Positions 1 through 6,549 of a DNA stretch of 14,489 nucleotides are shown here, one piece after another; within the stretch, counting starts at the first letter, position 1; each line of letters begins with the position of its first letter. The position numbers and the translations under genes are program-made. The notes beneath the pieces were generated by a model. The model ran no database searches, had not been told where the DNA came from, and saw only the letters and a list, made by a program, of their open reading frames with translations. Source of the stretch: an uncultured Clostridia bacterium (lineage in GTDB: Bacteria > Bacillota > Clostridia > Christensenellales > Aristaeellaceae); NCBI GenBank assembly GCA_934615145.1, contig CAKTTM010000015.1:1-14489 (forward strand). Direction: 5' to 3'.

Positions 1-708
1 GCCCTGGCCTGCCAGGTGAGCAAGCCGGCCATCGTGCGGCTGTGCAAGAAGATGGGCTTTTCGGGCTATAAGGGCCTGCTGACGGCGCTGGCGGCCGAGA
101 AGGCGCTGCGGGGCAGCGCTGTCAACGGCGAGCCACAGATCACCCTGCAGGGCATGGATATCGCGGACATCTGCGACATGTCCGCCCGCATGGCCATTGA
201 GATCATACAGGACACCCGCCGCAGCCTGAGCTTGAGCGACCTGGAGCGCGCCGCGCAGATGCTCATGAGCCGCCGCAGCCTGATCGTCTTTGGCTGGGAC
301 AGCGCGCTGATCAATGTGCAGGACGCGCAGATGAAGTTCTCCCGCCTGGGCTTTCGCACCGCCATCGCCATGGACGCCTACAGCCGCGCGCTGCTGCTGC
401 GCGCGCTGCGGCCGGGGGATGTGGTGATGCTGTTCACCCAGCGGGGCGAGTGCGCCGATGGCCACCTGGTGATGGATCAGATACACCGCCAGGGGGCCGC
501 GGCGCTGATCATCACCACCGACGCCCAGGGCTATGAGCTGGGGCCCGACGACATACTCTTCAGCGCCGATATGAAGGGCCACCTGCCCGGCACCGGCGAC
601 ATGGATCACACCCTCGGGGGCAACTTTACGATGAGCACGCTGTACATGATCGTCAGCGCCCTCATGGTGGAGCGGGGCCTGCTGCCGCCGATGGGCGCCA
701 CGATGTAA
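1..708 (+). CDS. MurR/RpiR family transcriptional regulator, 5' end missing
   Basis: The frame is open from the first base, so the gene begins before the window; an internal GTG at 16 is not a believable start because it lies inside the HTH. The first residues read ALACQVSKPAIVRLCKKMGF followed by SGYKGL, which matches the second half and recognition helix of the RpiR-type helix-turn-helix (usual form VSxATVxRFxKKLGFxGYxE). A SIS-like alpha/beta domain follows (encoded roughly from 280 to 600), the part that in this family binds a phosphosugar and controls DNA binding. The usual SIS motifs are altered: the GxGxS loop reads GWDSA and the SxSG loop reads TQRGE, so the ligand may be unusual or binding lost. 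It ends with TAA at 706-708. A promoter for the next gene follows, so it is probably the last gene of its own unit. Target genes are not visible. Confidence 0.85.
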   Translation, partial: ALACQVSKPAIVRLCKKMGFSGYKGLLTALAAEKALRGSAVNGEPQITLQGMDIADICDMSARMAIEIIQDTRRSLSLSDLERAAQMLMSRRSLIVFGWDSALINVQDAQMKFSRLGFRTAIAMDAYSRALLLRALRPGDVVMLFTQRGECADGHLVMDQIHRQGAAALIITTDAQGYELGPDDILFSADMKGHLPGTGDMDHTLGGNFTMSTLYMIVSALMVERGLLPPMGATM

Positions 709-724
709 CAATCGCCCGCTTTGT

Positions 725-753
725 TTGAAGTCACTGGGCATCTTTGCTATACT
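725..753 (+). promoter_or_regulatory. Sigma-A-type promoter for the 786-4449 unit
   Basis: A -35 box TTGAAG (725-730) and a -10 box TATACT (748-753) are separated by exactly 17 bp, in an AT-rich dip between two GC-rich genes. Transcription would start near 760, leaving a leader of about 25 nt before the ATG at 786. Prediction by eye only. Confidence 0.65.
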
Positions 754-785
754 GATCCTCGTCAAAAGGGGGTCGAAAGGCAAGG

Positions 786-1436
786 ATGCTCATTTATTAC
801 TGCGCCAAGTGCCAGCAGCAGAACATGCGCAATGTCTGTGACAGCTGCGGCAAGGGCCTGTCGGCGGCCACGGCGCGCTTCATCTGGTCGGACTATCGCC
901 TACCGCTGAGCGACATTTTCCGCCTGGGCGCGGTGCTGCGCGTGACGCTGATGGCGCTGGCGCTGCTGATCGTGGTGATGTTCATCATGGAATATATATT
1001 GACCGGCATGGACGCGGTCAACTTTTTGACCAATTCTGGGATACTGCCAGCCCTGGTGCAGGTCTATCTGGGCGCGGTGGCGCTGGCGCTGCTGGTGATG
1101 GGCCTGCAGGGGCGCGAGAATGTGCAGTATGTGCTCGACCCCAAGGGGATACTAAAGCGCACCTGGATCACGCCCACCCGGCTGCACTGCTGGGCGCGCG
1201 GCCTGCGCTATGACCCCCTGAGCATCCAGCAAAACGCCGAGGGCCTGCCCTTCATGATGGCCCATGAGGAATACCTGGTCTGGACGGAGGCCGCGCGCTA
1301 CAGCCTGCGGCCCCGCGCCGGGCGCATCAAGCTATACCGCCCCTACGCCTTTGTGTTCATGTCGCTGCATGTGCCCAGGGAAGAGTATGAGGGCGCGGCC
1401 GCCATGATCGCGGCCAAGATCAAAGCACGCAAGTAA
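786..1436 (+). CDS. Zinc-ribbon, two-helix membrane protein of unknown function
   Basis: This 216-residue protein is not assigned to a named family. An N-terminal zinc-ribbon-like finger has two CxxC knuckles, Cys6/Cys9 and Cys18/Cys21. Two hydrophobic stretches at about 50-72 and 85-107 look like membrane helices, with a short loop between them. The remaining 105 residues are soluble, with several Trp and Tyr residues and a basic tail (KIKARK), probably cytoplasmic and possibly PH-like, although that is a guess. The ATG at 786 is preceded by AAGG, and TAA is at 1434-1436. It is the first gene after the 725-753 promoter and lies about 29 bp before the cell-wall gene, so the two are probably co-transcribed. 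Membrane proteins with a cytoplasmic zinc ribbon are common in Clostridia and mostly uncharacterised. Confidence 0.75.
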   Translation: MLIYYCAKCQQQNMRNVCDSCGKGLSAATARFIWSDYRLPLSDIFRLGAVLRVTLMALALLIVVMFIMEYILTGMDAVNFLTNSGILPALVQVYLGAVALALLVMGLQGRENVQYVLDPKGILKRTWITPTRLHCWARGLRYDPLSIQQNAEGLPFMMAHEEYLVWTEAARYSLRPRAGRIKLYRPYAFVFMSLHVPREEYEGAAAMIAAKIKARK

Positions 1437-1465
1437 TGACCCCATATGTTTGAAAGGCGGTGCCC

Positions 1466-3907
1466 ATGCGACGGCTGTCTGCCCTGCTGATGATGCTGTG
1501 CCTGCTGCCCCTGGCGGGGCTGGGCCAGCCTGCTGCGCCGGAACAGGCGATCGCCTACGCCATCCTCTCCCACGAGCGCATCGCCCAGGACCAGTTTGCT
1601 GACTTCCTGGTCGACTACCTGGTCCAGAGCCGCCAGGATATCAGCATCGCTCTGTATGACGAGGAAGGTGACACGCCGCTGCGGCACTGGCGCCTGACGA
1701 CCAGGCAGGGCGCGCCGCGCGTCTTCCGCTGGGACGGCAGGCTCTCTGGGCAACCGGCAGCGTTGGGGCACTATCGGCTGAGTTTCGCCGTGGGTCAGGA
1801 GGAGCCGCTGTGGCGCGGCTTTGAGATCACAGCGCCCCAGCCCCAGCCCGCCCTGGCTATCACGCCGCAGGATGATTATCTGCCCTCGGGGCATGACGAT
1901 GCCTCGGTCTGGGGGGCCATGATGGCGCCCGCCGTGGTGGTGGACATCGGCGCCACCGCCCACCAGCCCATCTATGACAAGCCCGGCCGCGGCCGGCGCA
2001 AGCTGGGCGAGGTGCACGGCCAGACCGCCGCCCTCAAGCTGCTGGCGCTGGATGTGGAGGGCCATGCCCTGGTGGGCGCCTATGGCGCGGAGGACGGCAG
2101 CTATATCGAGGGCTATGTCCCGCAGAATAAGTTGAAGGTGATGCAGCCCGACAGCCGCTATGGCCTGCTGATCGACAAGAACGCCCAGACCATGAGCGTC
2201 TATCAGGCCGGGCAGAAGATCAGCACGCTGGCCGTCAGCACCGGCCTGATCGCTAAAAACAAGCTCTTTCGCGAGACCAAGGCCGGCGCCTTCCTGACGC
2301 TGGACAGGATGCTGAGCTTTGACTCCGAGGGCTACCGCTATGACTACGCCATCCGCATCGACGGCGGCAACCTGATCCACCAGGCCGGTTACCGGCGCAT
2401 CGCCGGGCAGCCCAGCTTTGACGAGCAGCTGGCCACCCTGCATCAGAAGGCCTCCCACGGCTGCGTGCGGGTGGATCCCAACGAGAACGCAGAGGGCCTC
2501 AATGCCCTGTGGCTGTGGCATCATCTGCCCCGGGCGACCAAGGTGCTGGTGCTGGATGACCCGGCGGCCCGCCAGCTGCAGCTGGCGGCGCTCTATCCCA
2601 CGCCTACGCCCAGCCCCGTACCCACCCTCCCGCCGCCCACCGCACAGCCCGAGCCTCAGGCGGCAGAACAGTCAGTTGAGCCAGCCATTCAGGGCCTTGG
2701 CCAGGGCAATAGCGGCCAGGCGGTGCGCGATTTGCAGGACAGGCTGCGGCAGCTTCAATACTTTGACCGCAGCAGCACCGGCTACTACGCCAGCCAGACC
2801 GCGGCCGCGGTGGCTGACTTTCAGCTGGCGGCAGGCCTGCCCACCACGGGCGAGGCGGACGGGGCCACACTGACGCTGCTCTTTGACCAGGCGGCGCCGG
2901 CCAAGCCCAGCCCCACCCCGGTGCACAGCCCCGCGCCCACCGCCATCCCGCCCGAAAGGGCCAGCATCCGGCTGAGCTTCATGGGCGACTGCATCATCGG
3001 CAGCGAGGACAAGGACAGAGATAAGGACAACTCCTTTGACAGCCTCATCGCCCGCGAGGGCCTGGCCTGGCCCTTTGCCGGGGTACAGCACTTACTCAAA
3101 GACGACGACCTGAGCATCATCAACTTTGAGGGCGTGCTCAAGGACGACGCCAAGAACCGGCAGCAGCGGCTGCACAATTTCCGCGGGCCGCTTGCCTTTG
3201 CTGGCATCCTGCCAGCGGGCAGCATCGAGGTGGCGGGCCTGGCCAACAATCACTTTGATGACTATGGCAGACCAGGCCGCCTGAGCACCCAGCAGGCGCT
3301 GGACGAGGCGGGCGTCATGAGCTTTGGCTACGGCAAGCTGCTCACCTGGGATCATGAGGGCATTCGCCTGGGCTTTGGCGGCATCCGGGAGACCACCTAC
3401 AAGCAGGGCCGCGCGGCTTTGGCCAAGGAAATACAGCAGTTAAAAGCCATGGGTGCCCACTACATCATCTATACCTGCCACTTTGGCAATGAGTACGAGG
3501 CCACCCACAATGCCCTGCAGACCCAGATGGCCTATGCCGCCATTGACGCAGGCGCAGACCTGGTCATCGGCGCGCACAGCCATGTGGTGCAGGGCGTCGA
3601 GCGCTATAAAGACGGGCTGATACTATATTCGCTGGGCAACTTTGTCTTCGGCGGCAACCTGGAACTCACCGAGTTTGGCGGCCTGCTGGCGCAGCTGCAG
3701 CTGGACTTTCGCCACCAAAGGCTGCAGAGCGCGCAGCTGGACCTCATCCCCGTGCTGACCACCGGCACCCGGCCTGCCAACAACTTCCAGCCCATCCCGG
3801 CCACCGGGGAGGACAAGGCGCGGATCATGGATCTGATACAGGCCGACAGCGGGGAGCTTGCAATCAAGGAGCGTATGATATTCACCAGGGAGGACGCACA
3901 GCCATGA
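1466..3907 (+). CDS. Secreted L,D-transpeptidase / peptidoglycan-binding / CapA-like fusion protein
   Basis: An 813-residue exported cell-wall protein. I take ATG 1466 as start: GGCGG at 1456-1460 is the right distance away, whereas the GTG at 1460 would overlap it. Residues 1-20 form a signal peptide (MRR plus a Leu-rich core). Next come a beta-rich Ig-like stretch (about 50-122), an SH3-like region (about 155-226) and a YkuD L,D-transpeptidase domain (about 231-370) with His305 and the catalytic motif SHGCVRV, nucleophile Cys333. A Pro/Thr linker (about 377-400) leads to one PG_binding_1 repeat (about 405-472), then another Pro-rich linker and a CapA/PGA_cap metallophosphatase-like domain (about 502-745) with MGD (506-508), NFEG (553-556), NNH (594-596), His672 in CHFGNEY, GAHSH (His704, His706) and SLGNF. 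L,D-transpeptidases make 3-3 peptidoglycan cross-links or attach proteins to the wall; CapA proteins serve poly-gamma-glutamate capsule synthesis. The stop overlaps the flavodoxin start. Confidence 0.88.
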   Translation: MRRLSALLMMLCLLPLAGLGQPAAPEQAIAYAILSHERIAQDQFADFLVDYLVQSRQDISIALYDEEGDTPLRHWRLTTRQGAPRVFRWDGRLSGQPAALGHYRLSFAVGQEEPLWRGFEITAPQPQPALAITPQDDYLPSGHDDASVWGAMMAPAVVVDIGATAHQPIYDKPGRGRRKLGEVHGQTAALKLLALDVEGHALVGAYGAEDGSYIEGYVPQNKLKVMQPDSRYGLLIDKNAQTMSVYQAGQKISTLAVSTGLIAKNKLFRETKAGAFLTLDRMLSFDSEGYRYDYAIRIDGGNLIHQAGYRRIAGQPSFDEQLATLHQKASHGCVRVDPNENAEGLNALWLWHHLPRATKVLVLDDPAARQLQLAALYPTPTPSPVPTLPPPTAQPEPQAAEQSVEPAIQGLGQGNSGQAVRDLQDRLRQLQYFDRSSTGYYASQTAAAVADFQLAAGLPTTGEADGATLTLLFDQAAPAKPSPTPVHSPAPTAIPPERASIRLSFMGDCIIGSEDKDRDKDNSFDSLIAREGLAWPFAGVQHLLKDDDLSIINFEGVLKDDAKNRQQRLHNFRGPLAFAGILPAGSIEVAGLANNHFDDYGRPGRLSTQQALDEAGVMSFGYGKLLTWDHEGIRLGFGGIRETTYKQGRAALAKEIQQLKAMGAHYIIYTCHFGNEYEATHNALQTQMAYAAIDAGADLVIGAHSHVVQGVERYKDGLILYSLGNFVFGGNLELTEFGGLLAQLQLDFRHQRLQSAQLDLIPVLTTGTRPANNFQPIPATGEDKARIMDLIQADSGELAIKERMIFTREDAQP

Positions 3908-4449
3908 GCACAGTGGTCATCTACGAATCCAAATACGGTACCACCCGGCGCTACGCCCAGTGGATCGCCCAGGCGCTCAACTGCGATCTGTATGAGCGCA
4001 AGGCCTTTGACCCCGCGCGCCTGGAGGCCTACGACTGTGTGATCTATGGCGGCGCGCTCTACGCGGGTGGCGTCAGCGGCGCCAAGATGCTGGCCGATCA
4101 CCAGCAGGCGCTGCTGGGCCGGAGGCTGGCACTGTTCACCTGCGGCCTGGCAGACCCCCGGGATGAGCAGAATGTGCAGAGCATCCGCGCCAGCATGCAA
4201 AAGAGCCTGCCAGCGCCGCTGCTTGATCACGCGCGCATCTTCCACCTGCGCGGCGGCATCGACTATGCCAAGCTGGGCCTGATGCACCGCGGCATGATGG
4301 CCATGCTGCACAGGATGGTGAAGAAGAAGGACGCCTCCGAGCTCCAGGGCGAACAGCGCGAGATGCTGGCCACCTACGGCCAGCAGGTGGACTTCACCGA
4401 TCAGCAGAGCATTCAGCCGATCCTGGATTATGCGCGACAGGAAAGCTAA
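3904..4449 (+). CDS. Flavodoxin-domain protein (Flavodoxin_5 / HemG-like)
   Basis: A 181-residue soluble flavodoxin-fold protein. The FMN phosphate loop is clear near the N-terminus (SKYGTT, residues 9-14). A second flavin-contact loop GGALYAGG is at 49-56 and a third, FTCGLADP, at 78-85. The length and the C-terminal helix-rich tail fit the Flavodoxin_5 group, which includes HemG-type protoporphyrinogen oxidases and many uncharacterised clostridial proteins; without heme genes nearby I would not call it HemG. Its likely role is electron transfer through FMN in the cytoplasm. The ATG at 3904 overlaps the TGA of the preceding cell-wall gene (ATGA), so translation is probably coupled; AGGGAGG lies about 10 nt upstream. 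It is the last gene before an intrinsic terminator. Why a flavodoxin is coupled to an exported wall protein is unclear. Confidence 0.85.
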   Translation: MSTVVIYESKYGTTRRYAQWIAQALNCDLYERKAFDPARLEAYDCVIYGGALYAGGVSGAKMLADHQQALLGRRLALFTCGLADPRDEQNVQSIRASMQKSLPAPLLDHARIFHLRGGIDYAKLGLMHRGMMAMLHRMVKKKDASELQGEQREMLATYGQQVDFTDQQSIQPILDYARQES

Positions 4450-4472
4450 AATTGATTTCGTGATAAGCATGA

Positions 4473-4504
4473 CGCCCGCCTGATGCCAGGCGGGCGCTGC
4501 TTTT
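4473..4504 (+). terminator. Intrinsic terminator after the flavodoxin gene
   Basis: A perfect 10-bp stem, CGCCCGCCTG (4473-4482) with CAGGCGGGCG (4487-4496), has a 4-nt loop and is followed by CTGC and TTTT (4501-4504), then CATTT. It lies between two convergent genes. The minus-strand side lacks a comparable U-tract, so it mainly serves the plus-strand unit, although the stem could also slow transcripts coming from serS. Confidence 0.8.
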
Positions 4505-4519
4505 CATTTGTCGTTTCTA

Positions 4520-5800
4520 TTAGCCTATTGTGGCCTTGCCCCCCATATAGGGCCGCAGGGCTTCCGGGATATTGACCGTGCCATCGGCGTTCAAATTATT
4601 CTCCAGGAAGGCGATCAGCATCCGGGGCGGGGCCACCACGGTGTTGTTGAGCGTGTGGGCGATCTGGTTGCGGCCCTCCTCATCCTTGTAGCGGATGCGC
4701 AGGCGGCGGGCCTGGGCGTCGCCTAAGTTGGAGCAGCTGCCCACCTCGAAATACTTCTGCTGCCGGGGGCTCCAGGCCTCCACATCACAGCTCTTGACCT
4801 TGAGGTCGGCCAGGTCGCCCGAGCAGCACTCCAGGGTCCTGACCGGTATGTCCAGCGTGCGGAAGAAGTCCACCGAGTTTTGCCACAGCTGCTCATACCA
4901 GTGCATGCTCTCATCCGGTTTGCAGACCACCACCATCTCCTGCTTTTCGAACTGGTGGATGCGGTAGACACCGCGCTCCTCAATGCCGTGGGCGCCCACC
5001 TCCTTGCGGAAGCAGGGCGAGTAGCTGGTCAGCGTCTGGGGCAGCTGATCCTCTGGCACAATGGTGTCGATAAACTTGCCGATCATGCTGTGCTCGCTGG
5101 TGCCGATCAAGTAGAGATCCTCGCCCTCTATCTTGTACATCATGTTTTCCATCTCGGCAAAGCTCATCACGCCGGTCACCACCTCGGCGCGTATCATGAA
5201 GGGGGGGATATAGTACTCAAAGCCTCGGTCGATCATGAAGTCGCGCGCGTAGCTGAGGATGGCCGAGTGCAGGCGGGCGATATTGCCCTTCAGGTAATAG
5301 AAGCCATTGCCGCTGGTCTTGCGCGCGCTGTCCAGGTCGATGCCGCTGAGGCGCTCCATGATGTCCACATGGTAGGGCACCTCAAAGTCCGGCACCTTTG
5401 GCTCGCCATAGCGCTGTATCTCCACATTCTGGCTGTCATCGCGGCCAAGCGGCACGCTGTCGTCGATGATCTGGGGGATCTGCATCATCTTTTGCCGGAT
5501 CTCTTCCGCGTACTCGCCTTCCTTGATCTCCAGCTGCTGCAGCTCATCCTGCATGTCTTTGACCTGTTGCTTGGCGCTCTCGGCCTCGGCCTTCTGTCCC
5601 TGCTTCATCAGGGCGCCGATCTGCTTTGAGATGCTGTTGCGCTGGCTGCGCAGCCAGTCGGCCCGCTGGATGGCCTCGCGGTTGAGCTTATCCAGCGCGA
5701 TCACCTCGTCCACCAGCGGCAGCTTGTGCTCCTGGTATTTGCGGCGCATGTTCTCGCGCACCTTGTCCCGGTCGTTCCTCAACAGGTTGATGTCTATCAT
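4520..5800 (-). CDS. serS: Seryl-tRNA synthetase, divergent clostridial type
   Basis: A full-length class II synthetase of 426 residues that charges tRNA-Ser with serine. It has the N-terminal tRNA-binding coiled coil (about 27-105, rich in K/E/Q) and a catalytic domain with motif 2 FRKE (264-267, Arg265). The region SCSNLGDAQARR (365-376) matches the family's SCSNxxDFQARR signature. Two active-site loops differ from the common bacterial enzyme: the serine-binding TAEVP loop reads TSEHS (244-248), and motif 3, usually GxAxGR, reads VVAPPR with the invariant Arg kept as Arg393. I recall this form from gut Clostridia, so it is probably a functional lineage rather than a decayed copy. Start: ATG at 5798-5800 on the minus strand, with AGGAGG (5808-5813) seven bases ahead. 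Expression is controlled by the T-box leader directly upstream. No second serS is visible here. Confidence 0.95.
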   Translation of the reverse strand: MIDINLLRNDRDKVRENMRRKYQEHKLPLVDEVIALDKLNREAIQRADWLRSQRNSISKQIGALMKQGQKAEAESAKQQVKDMQDELQQLEIKEGEYAEEIRQKMMQIPQIIDDSVPLGRDDSQNVEIQRYGEPKVPDFEVPYHVDIMERLSGIDLDSARKTSGNGFYYLKGNIARLHSAILSYARDFMIDRGFEYYIPPFMIRAEVVTGVMSFAEMENMMYKIEGEDLYLIGTSEHSMIGKFIDTIVPEDQLPQTLTSYSPCFRKEVGAHGIEERGVYRIHQFEKQEMVVVCKPDESMHWYEQLWQNSVDFFRTLDIPVRTLECCSGDLADLKVKSCDVEAWSPRQQKYFEVGSCSNLGDAQARRLRIRYKDEEGRNQIAHTLNNTVVAPPRMLIAFLENNLNADGTVNIPEALRPYMGGKATIG

Positions 5801-6057
5801 GGTACTGCCTCCTATCGCTATGCCTGCGCATGATCTGCGGATACAAAAACGCCCTCAGCCCCACATGGGACGGAGGACTCCGCGTTGCCACCCAACTTGC
5901 CGCGATATCGCGGCCTCTCACGGCGCTGTATGGGGCGCCCGCCCTCCGGCTCCTCGCCGGCCGCTTGGGAAGTGGAAGGGCTGTGGCCGCCGCCGGGTTT
6001 CCATCCTCCCCAGCTTTCTACAGGCGCCGCGCAGCCGTAGTTTCCCTCAGGTGCGTT
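5801..6057 (-). promoter_or_regulatory. Serine-specific T-box riboswitch leader of serS
   Basis: The roughly 257-nt leader has the parts of a transcriptional T-box, which reads the charging state of tRNA-Ser. Stem I base: GGGAA (6046-6042) pairs with UUCCC (5971-5967). The specifier loop is ACUAC (6041-6037) opposite CUUCCAC (5978-5972), closed above by GGCUG (6036-6032) with CAGCC (5983-5979). The loop contains the serine codon UCC (5976-5974) followed by A. A hairpin CCGGC/GCCGG and the palindrome GCCGCGATATCGCGGC (5899-5914) follow. The T-box sequence GGGTGGCAACGCGG (5893-5880) has UGGC, whose C can pair with G73 of tRNA-Ser. The antiterminator forms GGG/CCC and CGGA/UCCG around that bulge; the competing terminator is listed separately. 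Uncharged tRNA-Ser should favour serS transcription. The pairing was done by hand. Confidence 0.92.
5845..5878 (-). terminator. T-box attenuator (terminator) of serS
   Basis: Read on the minus strand, GTCCTCCGTCCC pairs with GGGGCTGAGGGC across an AUGU loop (12 positions, one C-U mismatch, two G-U pairs), followed by G and five U. Its 5' arm contains the UCCG and CCC segments needed by the antiterminator, so the two folds exclude each other as expected for a T-box. Confidence 0.88.
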
Positions 6058-6063
6058 GGGGGG

Positions 6064-6093
6064 ATTATAATGCATTCAGCCCTGCTTTGGCAA
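6064..6093 (-). promoter_or_regulatory. Sigma-A promoter of serS
   Basis: On the minus strand, a -35 box TTGCCA (6093-6088) and a perfect -10 box TATAAT (6069-6064) are 18 bp apart. The start would fall near 6057, which fits the 5' end of T-box stem I. Confidence 0.8.
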
Positions 6094-6109
6094 GGCCCTT
6101 GTGGGCTGA
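6076..6109. promoter_or_regulatory. Candidate operator: inverted repeat between divergent promoters
   Basis: TCAGCCC (6076-6082) and GGGCTGA (6103-6109) form a perfect 7-bp inverted repeat with a 20-bp spacer. The left arm lies between the -10 and -35 of the serS promoter, and the right arm touches the TTGACA of the hydrogenase-cluster promoter. It could bind a regulator of one or both units, or could be chance in GC-rich DNA. Confidence 0.35.
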
Positions 6110-6139
6110 TTGACAGCCACCCAGCCCTTCGTCTATCAT
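6110..6139 (+). promoter_or_regulatory. Sigma-A promoter of the hydrogenase-like operon
   Basis: A consensus -35 box TTGACA (6110-6115) and a -10 box TATCAT (6134-6139) are 18 bp apart. The transcript would start near 6146, about 23 nt before the first gene's ATG. Confidence 0.75.
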
Positions 6140-6168
6140 ATAACAAAGCAAGGGAAGGAGGCCGGGGC

Positions 6169-6549
6169 ATGACGATACGCGATTCGGTGGGGCTGCTGGA
6201 CGCGCAGGTGCTCAGGGGGCAGGATCGCCTGGACACGCCGGTGGTCAGCGCCTGCTGCTCAGATCTGATGAGCGATGTGCTGGCCTTTGTCAATGAGAAG
6301 ACGGTGCTGCTGACGGGGCTTTGCAACCTGCATGTGGTCAGGACCGCTGAGATACTGGACCTAAAGTGCCTGATATTTGCCAGGGGCAAGATACCCGCTG
6401 ACGAGGTGCTGCAGCGCGCCGACGAGCTGCACATCTGCGTGCTGAGCACCAATAAGACCATGTTCACCGCGGCGGGCCTGCTCTACGAGGGCGGGCTGCG
6501 GGGCGCCCCCATGCAGTGGGAGAGCGGCCAGGCCACCCAGGTCTCATGA
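6169..6549 (+). CDS. DRTGG-domain protein, first copy, of a hydrogenase-type cluster
   Basis: A 126-residue soluble protein. The frame is open further upstream, but the true start is ATG 6169: GGAGG at 6157-6161 is seven bases away, and the upstream part lies in the divergent promoter region. SDLMSDVLAF (31-40), LLTGLCNLHVVRTAEI (47-62) and IFARGKIP (69-76) match small DRTGG-type proteins encoded beside iron-hydrogenase-like genes in Clostridia. DRTGG domains are structurally related to CBS regulatory domains and are thought to bind a nucleotide or sense a state; the exact role is unknown. It heads a six-gene operon under the 6110-6139 promoter, and its TGA overlaps the next ATG. A shorter relative (8296-8637) lies on the other side of the hydrogenase-like gene; the pair may form a heterodimer, which is inference. 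Confidence 0.85.
   Translation: MTIRDSVGLLDAQVLRGQDRLDTPVVSACCSDLMSDVLAFVNEKTVLLTGLCNLHVVRTAEILDLKCLIFARGKIPADEVLQRADELHICVLSTNKTMFTAAGLLYEGGLRGAPMQWESGQATQVS

Noticed and set aside
721..909. Short plus-strand frame overlapping the zinc-ribbon gene
   Set aside because: Starts inside the promoter region and overlaps the better-supported gene at 786 in another frame.
1343..2524. Long minus-strand open frame (393 codons) opposite the cell-wall gene
   Set aside because: It is antisense to a gene with clear domains and catalytic motifs, is low in complexity (Ala, Gly, Gln, Val rich) and has no recognisable fold; GC-rich codon bias opens this frame.
4473..4504. Fully bidirectional terminator for flavodoxin and serS
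   Set aside because: The stem is symmetrical, but only the plus strand has a T-run after it, so termination of serS here is not supported.
4880..5629. Plus-strand open frame (249 codons) inside serS
   Set aside because: His/Leu/Val-rich translation of the antisense of a well-supported serS; a by-product of codon use.
5830..6168. N-terminal extension of the first DRTGG protein
   Set aside because: It would cover the T-box leader and both divergent promoters; the ribosome binding site and family similarity put the start at 6169.
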